From the NCBI GenBank assembly GCA_009885275.1, contig VFKY01000168.1, forward strand, positions 1 to 10,171: a stretch of 10,171 nt of DNA. The letters are read 5' to 3'. The stretch comes from Verrucomicrobiota bacterium. GTDB lineage: Bacteria > Verrucomicrobiota > Verrucomicrobiia > Verrucomicrobiales > Verrucomicrobiaceae. The stretch's first letter is position 1, and each line of letters begins with the position of its first letter. This document shows, piece by piece, positions 1-5,581 of the stretch. The translations under genes and the position numbers were made by a program. The notes under the pieces were generated by a model. It worked only from the letters and a program-made list of their open reading frames with translations. It had not been told where the DNA came from and searched no databases.

Positions 1-18
1 AGCGACGCCCTCGTCGCT
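1..18. repeat. Perfect 7-bp inverted repeat with 4-base loop at the window edge
   Basis: AGCGACG (1-7) and CGTCGCT (12-18) are exact reverse complements around CCCT. It could be the stem of a terminator for rsmB, which is transcribed leftwards, with the T-tract lying outside the window. It could equally be chance structure inside the possible coding end at 1-117. The sequence to the left would decide. Confidence 0.3.
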
Positions 19-117
19 TGGGTCATGCAGGGAGAGCCTGCTGAATGGATGGACAAGATAAGACGGCGTTCTGCAAGGCTTGGAACCCATCATATAAATC
101 ATGTCAATCCTGTCTAA
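1..117 (+). CDS. Possible 3' end of an unidentified protein gene (partial)
   Basis: Frame 1 is open from the window edge for 38 codons and stops at TAA (115-117). The other two plus frames hit stops at about 42 and 60, and the minus frames are broken. The C-terminal peptide looks protein-like: it begins SDALVAWVMQGEPAEWMDKI, continues with a basic RRRSARLG stretch and ends NHVNPV. I do not recognise the family. If real, the gene converges on rsmB, with the two stop codons only 15 bases apart. The 5' part lies outside the window, and 38 open codons can arise by chance, so this is tentative. Confidence 0.35.
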   Translation, partial: SDALVAWVMQGEPAEWMDKIRRRSARLGTHHINHVNPV

Positions 118-132
118 AAGAACGGCTCGATA

Positions 133-1368
133 TTAATCGCTTTTCTTCAACAGCGCCGCAAATGCGCCGTCGCATCCATCACGCCAGGGCAACGAGGATT
201 TCGTTTCCATGAGAGTAAGTTCGGGGTGCTGCTGGAGAATTCGCTCTATCACCGCCTCATTTTCTTCATGATCGAGACTGCAGGTGCTGTAAACGATAGT
301 GCCGCCTGGTTTTAGCAGGGGGAGCACGCTTTCCATGAGATTGATTTGCAGCGCCGCCATCTCGGCAAAGCTGGAGGGTTGCAAGCGCCAGCGCACGTCG
401 ATGCGACGACGCATGACGCCGGTGTTGCTGCACGGGGCATCGACGAGAATACGATCAAAGGTCATGCCGTTCCACGCAGAGAGGGGAACTTTCAACCAGT
501 CATGAATTCGAGTTTCGGTGTTGGCCACATGCATGCGCTCAAGATTTCCTTTCAATCGCTCGACACGACGGGGATGAGAATCACAGGCAATGATGCGGCC
601 TTCATTTCCCATGAGTTGGGCGAGATAGGCGGTCTTGCCTCCGGGGGCAGCGCAGGCATCGAGCACGAGTTCACCGGGTTGAGGAGATAACAGTTCGCAA
701 GCGAGTGCCGTGCTCAGGTCTTGAGTGTAACAACGACCCTCGGTCAACCATTCACGAGGGGGCTGTGGAGCATGAAAAAAACCGGGATTGGTCGCAGATT
801 CAAGAGTCGCTGTTTCCTCCGATGTCAGAGGTTGCGGGTGGAGGCGGTTGATTCGGATGAAGGAGGTGGCGGGTTGTTGATTCCACTCACACAGTTTGGC
901 CGCGAGATTCGGATCGAACTGTTTTTCCCAGCGTCGAATCAACCATTCAGGGTGAGAGAAGCGGTCGGTGGCCGGCAACTGCTGAGCCCAGTCGAGCAGA
1001 GCAGCTTTTTCTCGATCGACCCGTCGAAGCACGGCGTTCATTAATCCACGAGCTTTGCCGGCAAGGGCTACGGTTTCATTGACCGCAGCGTGAGCGGGCA
1101 TGTCGAGCAGAAGCAATTGAGCCACACCAAGGCGCATCAGCCAATGGACGCTATTTTGCAGATGCTTGTTATCACAAACCTCATCGAGCCAGCAGTCAAG
1201 CAGGTTGACGTTTCGAAGCACGCCATAGACAAGGCTTTGGAGCAATGCGGTGTCGCGGTGCTCGAGTTTATATTGAATCGCAGTGCGATCGATCAGATCG
1301 TGAGCATAGACCTGACCACGTTCCCATTCGAGAAGCACGTTTAAGGCAAGCTGACGGGAGTTCACCAC
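133..1368 (-). CDS. rsmB: 16S rRNA (cytosine-967 C5) methyltransferase RsmB/Sun family
   Basis: This 411-residue protein should methylate C5 of a cytosine in 16S rRNA (C967 in E. coli numbering) using S-adenosylmethionine. Residues 1-125 form the NusB-like RNA-binding domain, with the ARGLMNAVLRR stretch at 106-116. The Rossmann-type methyltransferase domain covers about 165-411. Its SAM-binding motif I is VLDACAAPGGKTA (235-247). The two family cysteines are present: C313 in DAPCSNTG, and C363 in STCSLDHEEN, the motif that holds the catalytic nucleophile. The C-terminal DGAFAALLKK matches the usual family ending. Length is near the family norm of about 430. The start is GTG at 1366-1368, followed by a second GTG, and no Shine-Dalgarno sequence precedes it. 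It lies three bases after the ugd stop, so translation is probably coupled to ugd. I see no oddity in the catalytic core. Confidence 0.94.
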   Translation of the reverse strand: MVNSRQLALNVLLEWERGQVYAHDLIDRTAIQYKLEHRDTALLQSLVYGVLRNVNLLDCWLDEVCDNKHLQNSVHWLMRLGVAQLLLLDMPAHAAVNETVALAGKARGLMNAVLRRVDREKAALLDWAQQLPATDRFSHPEWLIRRWEKQFDPNLAAKLCEWNQQPATSFIRINRLHPQPLTSEETATLESATNPGFFHAPQPPREWLTEGRCYTQDLSTALACELLSPQPGELVLDACAAPGGKTAYLAQLMGNEGRIIACDSHPRRVERLKGNLERMHVANTETRIHDWLKVPLSAWNGMTFDRILVDAPCSNTGVMRRRIDVRWRLQPSSFAEMAALQINLMESVLPLLKPGGTIVYSTCSLDHEENEAVIERILQQHPELTLMETKSSLPWRDGCDGAFAALLKKSD

Positions 1369-1371
1369 GGG

Positions 1372-2688
1372 TTAGGGGGCGACTGGGACGGTTCCGCGTC
1401 CGATGCCACGATACTGGAATCCGGCATCGATTGCCTCTGAGGGTTCCAGAAGATTGCGACCATCAAAGATAAGAGGCGCGCGCATAACCTGATGCAGTTC
1501 GCGAAGATCGACGCCTGAGAATTCAGGCCATTCCGTGGCAATCACGAGCGCTTCAGCATCGGTAGCTGCCTCAAGAGGAGTCGCGGCGAGGGTAATCTTG
1601 CTGGATATAGGAAGTTCCAGAAATTTTTCCATACCCTTCGGATCATAAGCTGTGACTTGAGCGCCTTCTTTGACGAGGGCTTCGACGAGGCTGACGGCAA
1701 CACTACAGCGTACGTCATCGGTGTTTGGCTTGAAGCTTAAACCCCATACGGCAATTTTTTTGTCACGCAATACCCAGAGAGCTTCACGAATGGAATCCAC
1801 AAAACGGTTGAGCTGGCGAACATTAATTTTTTCCACTTCCTTAAGAAGATTGAAGGGCGTGCCAGCTTGATCGGAGAGAGCAATGAAGGCAGCGATATCT
1901 TTTGGGAAACAAGAGCCACCGTAACCGAGTCCGGCATTGAGGAAGCTGCGGCCAATGCGTTTATCCATGCCAATGCCTTCCACGACTTTTTCAACATCAG
2001 CACCTGTAACTTCACAAATTTCAGAAAGCGCGTTGGCGTAGGAAATCTTTAATGCGAGGAAGCTATTGGCTGCATGTTTGATGAGTTCCGCACTGTTGAT
2101 GTCTGTTACGAGCACGGGAGCGACGAAAGGTTCATAGACTTTCTGCATGATGCCAAGCGCTCGATCACTGTTTCCACCAATGACGATACGATCAGGATTC
2201 ATCAGGTCGTCCACGGCACTGCCTTCACGAAGGAATTCAGGATTACTAATGACATCAAATTCCACCCCAGGCTTGGCGTAGCGGCGGATGGTCTGAGCCA
2301 CACGCTCACCGGTTTTGACCGGCACTGTGCTTTTGTCGACGACGATACGATAGCTATCGAGACAGACGGCGATTTCGCGTGCGACCTTTTCGATGAAACT
2401 CAGGTCCACACTGCCATCAGGTTGCGGAGGGGTGGGGACAGCGATGAAAATCACTTCGCCATGATTGACGCCTACTTCTGTGCTGGTGGTGAATTGAAGG
2501 CGCTTTGAGGCAACGTTTTTACGAACGATATTTTCAAGACCTGGCTCATAGATCGGAATCTTGCCTTCAAGAAGGCTTTGTATTTTAGCTTCGTTATTGT
2601 CCACACACATGACGTGATGTCCAACTTCAGCAAAGCAGGCGCCTGTGGTCAGGCCAACGTATCCGGAACCGATAATCGTGAGTTTCAT
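1372..2688 (-). CDS. ugd: UDP-glucose 6-dehydrogenase
   Basis: A cytoplasmic enzyme of 438 residues that oxidises UDP-glucose to UDP-glucuronate with two NAD+. The product is a precursor for acidic polysaccharides, UDP-xylose or LPS sugars. The N-terminal Rossmann domain has the dinucleotide loop GSGYVGLTTGACF (7-19), then VPTPP (84-88), DKSTVPVKTG (118-127) and NPEFLREGSA (149-158). The central dimerisation helix contains the conserved K-x-x-x-N pair in ELIKHAANSFLALKISYAN (201-219). The catalytic cysteine is C260 in GYGGSCFPKD. The C-terminal UDP-binding domain includes VWGLSFKPNTDDVR, all family hallmarks. Length is typical. The start is ATG at 2686-2688; the upstream leader is pyrimidine-rich with no Shine-Dalgarno sequence. 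A promoter candidate lies at 2737-2764, and an intrinsic terminator separates ugd from lptD. rsmB follows in the same transcript. Confidence 0.97.
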   Translation of the reverse strand: MKLTIIGSGYVGLTTGACFAEVGHHVMCVDNNEAKIQSLLEGKIPIYEPGLENIVRKNVASKRLQFTTSTEVGVNHGEVIFIAVPTPPQPDGSVDLSFIEKVAREIAVCLDSYRIVVDKSTVPVKTGERVAQTIRRYAKPGVEFDVISNPEFLREGSAVDDLMNPDRIVIGGNSDRALGIMQKVYEPFVAPVLVTDINSAELIKHAANSFLALKISYANALSEICEVTGADVEKVVEGIGMDKRIGRSFLNAGLGYGGSCFPKDIAAFIALSDQAGTPFNLLKEVEKINVRQLNRFVDSIREALWVLRDKKIAVWGLSFKPNTDDVRCSVAVSLVEALVKEGAQVTAYDPKGMEKFLELPISSKITLAATPLEAATDAEALVIATEWPEFSGVDLRELHQVMRAPLIFDGRNLLEPSEAIDAGFQYRGIGRGTVPVAP

Positions 2689-2714
2689 GTAAGAGAGTTA
2701 TTCGTAATAGACAG

Positions 2715-2737
2715 TGAGCGCTTTTTGGGAACGCTCA
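2715..2737 (-). promoter_or_regulatory. Inverted repeat in the ugd leader
   Basis: TGAGCG (2715-2720) and CGCTCA (2732-2737) form 6-bp complementary arms around an 11-base spacer. The repeat lies between the proposed -10 element and the ugd start codon, near the predicted transcription start. It could be an operator or a weak leader hairpin. No T-tract follows it in the direction of ugd, so it is not an intrinsic terminator. Confidence 0.3.
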
Positions 2738-2764
2738 TTAAAGCCGTGTTCCGGCGACCCTCAA
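2737..2764 (-). promoter_or_regulatory. Candidate sigma-70-type promoter of ugd-rsmB
   Basis: Read on the minus strand, TTGAGG (2764-2759) matches the -35 consensus at 4 of 6 positions. TTTAAT (2742-2737) matches the -10 consensus at 5 of 6, with a 16-base spacer. The predicted start of transcription is near 2730, giving a leader of about 40 bases. Its position between the lptD terminator and ugd makes sense, because ugd needs its own promoter if transcription from lptD stops. The call rests on sequence match only, and promoter consensus in this lineage is assumed. Confidence 0.4.
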
Positions 2765-2800
2765 GCTGTAAGGCGGGTAAAATAGCTTTTTCTTGTTAGT

Positions 2801-2842
2801 TGAAAAAACAAAAAATCCAGCACCGGAAGACGATGCTGGATT
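2801..2842 (-). terminator. Rho-independent terminator downstream of lptD
   Basis: On the minus strand a perfect 9-bp stem, AATCCAGCA pairing with TGCTGGATT (arms 2834-2842 and 2814-2822), encloses an 11-base loop. It is followed directly by a T-rich run, TTTTGTTTTTT, reaching to about 2803. It starts 28 bases after the lptD stop. This is a textbook intrinsic terminator and shows that lptD and ugd are separate transcription units despite their shared direction. The plus-strand side has only a weaker, interrupted T run, at 2852-2857. Confidence 0.88.
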
Positions 2843-2870
2843 AAAGAAAGCTTTTTTATACGTTCAGGGA

Positions 2871-5333
2871 TTAGAACCCGCCGTTTCCACCGTTGCCACC
2901 GCGTCCATTGGGGCTTGGATCAATGACAAGCGGGATGCTGACTTGAGGGAAATCCTTAAGAGTGAGTGATACCACCATGCCATATTCATAGGATGATACA
3001 TCGCTAGCGGAGCTGTAATTGTTACGAATCAAGGCACCTACAGCCATCGTCCAGCTAGCAAGGTCACGGGTGACACTGTAGCTTTGGTATTGGAGTGTGC
3101 TGTCATCGACTTCATAAATGTGATTCATTGAGAAGCCCCAGTTGTCATTGATTTTGGTATAGATGCGTGAGTAGAAGAGGTTGCTGTCTCGGAAGATTGG
3201 ATTGTCACTCAACAGCATTTGTCCTACTGTCCAAGAGAAGCGTGTGTTTGGCATCCAAGTGACGCTGGTGTTGACTTCCGTAAAGCTATAATCACCGCCC
3301 ATCGGGAGCTGACTGCCGATGCTAAGACTGAGCCAAGGGAGAGGGTTCCAGAAAAGATCGTTGTAAAGGTTTGAAATGCTTCGGTCAAACTCGGGATCTT
3401 CAATAAAGATATCAGCGTAGGTGTTAATCCCAGCATAATTGAAAGAGGTGCCGTCACGTTTGGTTTGAATCAAGTTTCTTACGCCGATGCGGGCAACGTT
3501 CCAACTTTGTAAATCATCAATCGCTGTGTAGAGCGGCACATCAATCGGCCTTGGGCGAGTGGTTGGGGCGAGATGATCAATGGTTGGGATACCGTCATTT
3601 TCGTCAATATCGAGAAATGAATAGTTCACGTAAGGCTGGATCGTATGGCGTAAACCGTCGATACCAAGAGCTCGGTTTTGAACTTCGTTCCAAGTCTTGC
3701 TGAATTTTGCTGAAAGGTCAAAACCAGTAGAAAAAATCGGCTTAGTTTGTGTGCTTACATCACTTTGGCCACCAGACACATTGGTGTAATAAGCGAGCCC
3801 GCCACCAATACGAGGCACAAAGTTAAGCCAGTTGCCATTACCAAAACTCATCGGGTAGAGCACTTCATTATAGCTGTAGGCACGGAAGAACTCATCCTGA
3901 CTTAACTCCGCCTTTAAATTTGCAATGTCATTGGCTACGGCATCACTGGAGAGAAGTTCTGTCTGAGCCGTCTGAGAATAGATGGAGTCGACGCTGGACA
4001 CTGACGTGCCTGCGAGGGCGAATATGGAATTTTTAACAGGTTGTAATTGCCCGTCAATAATTCCATCTGCTTGATAAGCCTTTAGATTGGCCGTTTGAGT
4101 TTTGATTTTGCCATCCAGAATAGATTGCTCAAGAGAGGAGAGCTTATCTTGTAAGAATCCAGCTGAAGTGGTGCCCTGATAATAGAAGTTGGAGTTACCA
4201 ATCTTGGAGCGAGTGAAGTCAAATGCCAGTTCAGGCAATCTTTGATCGGCGTGAAAGAAGTCGTTCACCTGCACCCGAGCTAACAAGGTGGCAACAAAGC
4301 GATCGTCGCGTTTGACGAGCTTAATGTGGTTATCCGGTTCAGGATTAATTCTAAATTCGTTGGGGAAGTAATCTTCCAGCATATAAACATCACTGAGCTT
4401 AGTGATGTCAAAATCAAGATACCAAGAGCTTTCCTGGGGACCAGGAATGAAGATGCGGTGCTGGAACGCAATGATGTAACGGTTTTCATCAACTTGAGTA
4501 TCGGGACGGGTGGAATCGTTGACTCCCATCGTGGGGTCCGTGTCATAGGCGTAATAGAGCTTGAGATGACCAATGTTGGGGTTGCTCTTCCATTTAACGG
4601 ATTCGAAATCAGCACCTATGGCCACACCACGAGCGCTGCGGAGATCAAGGTGATATTTGGCAAGAGTATGGTCGCCATGCATGATGCCATACTGGTTAAG
4701 TAGAAATGCGCCCCACTCGCTGGCGTAGCCAGGTTGGAAGTAGTAGCCGAGTTCGTCATTGAGTGGTTGTACGAAATAGGGGAGATAAAGAACTGGAGTT
4801 TTTCCTGCATACACTTTCGCACCGCGCATGACGACCCGGTCATCAGGGTAGATGGTAATCGATTTAGCCTTGATGCGATAGTTGGGCACCTCGCTGTCAT
4901 GCGTGGTGAAAATAGAGCCTTCCCCATCGATTCGATCTTTCTTCTCCGTGTCAGTCTTAAAACCTACGGTGTCGTAGAAAATAGGAGGGAGTGAACTGCG
5001 AATATTATTGGCAGAAAGGGACTGATTTTTGATGTTATAAATAATGCTCTCACCGCGATATATTTGGCCGTCCTTGAGAACTGTGACATTACCCTTGGCA
5101 ATAATATCGCCAGTCACAGAGTTGTAATCTGCTTGGCTGGAACTGATTTCTACCCCTTCGTATTTGATGTGAACATCACCTTTGGCAGTCGCAACACCTG
5201 TTACTGGGTCAAATTGCGTTTCCAAACCTTCGATGTTGATGTTTTTGGTTAATGAACCAAGGAGGTCTGATTGAGCCTGTGTATGGGAGATCGCGAACAG
5301 GGCGCAACTTAAGAGAGTGAGGGCGGACTTCAT
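2871..5333 (-). CDS. lptD: LPS assembly outer-membrane protein LptD (OstA/Imp family)
   Basis: The β-barrel component that inserts lipopolysaccharide into the outer leaflet of the outer membrane, normally in complex with the lipoprotein LptE and fed by LptA. Numbering is from the ATG at 5331-5333 (820 residues). Residues 1-20 are a Sec signal peptide (MKSALTLLSCALFAISHTQA). Residues about 32-180 are the periplasmic OstA/LptA-like β-jellyroll, with repeated strands such as VTGVATAKGDVHIKYEG and VTGDIIAKGNVTV. LYLPYFVQP (182-190) marks the junction with the barrel. The barrel runs from about 205 to 797, with alternating aromatic strands and the family-typical RHTIQPYVNYSF near 562. Longer starts at 5360 (MRRF) and 5402 are open in frame, but neither has a ribosome binding site; the chosen start gives the cleanest signal peptide. 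Oddities: the mature protein has no cysteine, there is a helical insertion at about 389-482, and it ends in a Gly/Asn-rich tail closing with Phe. Length is close to the family norm (E. coli 784). Confidence 0.93.
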   Translation of the reverse strand: MKSALTLLSCALFAISHTQAQSDLLGSLTKNINIEGLETQFDPVTGVATAKGDVHIKYEGVEISSSQADYNSVTGDIIAKGNVTVLKDGQIYRGESIIYNIKNQSLSANNIRSSLPPIFYDTVGFKTDTEKKDRIDGEGSIFTTHDSEVPNYRIKAKSITIYPDDRVVMRGAKVYAGKTPVLYLPYFVQPLNDELGYYFQPGYASEWGAFLLNQYGIMHGDHTLAKYHLDLRSARGVAIGADFESVKWKSNPNIGHLKLYYAYDTDPTMGVNDSTRPDTQVDENRYIIAFQHRIFIPGPQESSWYLDFDITKLSDVYMLEDYFPNEFRINPEPDNHIKLVKRDDRFVATLLARVQVNDFFHADQRLPELAFDFTRSKIGNSNFYYQGTTSAGFLQDKLSSLEQSILDGKIKTQTANLKAYQADGIIDGQLQPVKNSIFALAGTSVSSVDSIYSQTAQTELLSSDAVANDIANLKAELSQDEFFRAYSYNEVLYPMSFGNGNWLNFVPRIGGGLAYYTNVSGGQSDVSTQTKPIFSTGFDLSAKFSKTWNEVQNRALGIDGLRHTIQPYVNYSFLDIDENDGIPTIDHLAPTTRPRPIDVPLYTAIDDLQSWNVARIGVRNLIQTKRDGTSFNYAGINTYADIFIEDPEFDRSISNLYNDLFWNPLPWLSLSIGSQLPMGGDYSFTEVNTSVTWMPNTRFSWTVGQMLLSDNPIFRDSNLFYSRIYTKINDNWGFSMNHIYEVDDSTLQYQSYSVTRDLASWTMAVGALIRNNYSSASDVSSYEYGMVVSLTLKDFPQVSIPLVIDPSPNGRGGNGGNGGF

Positions 5334-5456
5334 GGTGCTGGATAGGGTAAAACGTCTCATGCAGGGCGCTAGGGGAGTGTGAAGTTGTTGGTTAATATGC
5401 ATGAAATAGGCGATAGAGCGGGTGGCGGCAAGGAAAACGAAAAGAAAATTTCCATA

Positions 5457-5473
5457 ATGCGATCGATCCGCAT
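5457..5473. promoter_or_regulatory. Inverted repeat, possible operator in the divergent region
   Basis: ATGCG (5457-5461) and CGCAT (5469-5473) are complementary arms flanking a core that itself contains the palindrome GATCGATC (5461-5468). The site sits upstream of the plus-strand promoter candidate and upstream of lptD, where a dimeric regulator could act on either gene. No known regulator consensus was recognised. Confidence 0.25.
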
Positions 5474-5496
5474 CCCTGAGGCCATTTTTATGGGAT

Positions 5497-5525
5497 TTGA
5501 ACCATGCAGACAGAGAGATTTAAAT
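5497..5525 (+). promoter_or_regulatory. Candidate promoter of the transglutaminase-amidoligase operon
   Basis: TTGAAC (5497-5502) matches the -35 consensus at 4 of 6 positions. TTAAAT (5520-5525) matches the -10 consensus at 4 of 6, with a 17-base spacer in an AT-rich patch. Transcription would start near 5532, leaving a leader of about 50 bases. The spacing is ideal but the hexamers are mediocre, so this is a weak call. Confidence 0.3.
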
Positions 5526-5550
5526 AACTCGAAAATGTCATTTAGGGTTT

Positions 5551-5560
5551 GGCATATGCC
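5551..5560. promoter_or_regulatory. Perfect 10-bp palindrome GGCATATGCC
   Basis: GGCATATGCC is fully self-complementary and lies 21 bases before the start codon at 5582, just downstream of the predicted transcription start. A palindrome with no loop is better suited to binding a dimeric protein than to forming an RNA hairpin. A perfect 10-mer palindrome can occur by chance in 10 kb, so only its position gives it weight. Confidence 0.25.
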
Positions 5561-5581
5561 GTGCTTTTCTAGAGTCCACAG

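Larger units (their letters stand above)
5334..5581. other. Divergent intergenic region between lptD and the transglutaminase-amidoligase gene
   Basis: The two flanking genes are transcribed away from each other, so this stretch should hold both promoters. On the plus side a promoter candidate and two palindromes are listed separately. On the minus side I could not find a convincing -35/-10 pair for lptD. The segment 5334-5402 is open in the lptD frame and could encode up to 23 extra N-terminal residues if translation starts earlier. Small open frames crossing this region on the plus strand have no recognisable product. Confidence 0.6.

Noticed and set aside
346..1344. Several plus-strand open frames (346-690, 721-1044, 1090-1344) opposite rsmB
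   Set aside because: They are antisense to a complete RsmB gene, and none has a recognisable product.
2074..2508. 144-codon open frame on the plus strand opposite ugd
   Set aside because: Fully antisense to a gene with intact family motifs; its translation shows no recognisable domain and it has no ribosome binding site.
2843..2860. Plus-strand terminator using the same stem, with T run at 2852-2857
   Set aside because: The T run is separated from the stem by AAAGAAAGC, and no plus-strand gene ends here; the minus-strand reading is far better.
5300..5333. Possible lipobox (LLSC) in the LptD signal sequence
   Set aside because: The residue before Ser does not fit the consensus, the hydrophobic stretch before Cys would be very short, and LptD is a barrel protein with a normal signal peptidase I site after SHTQA.
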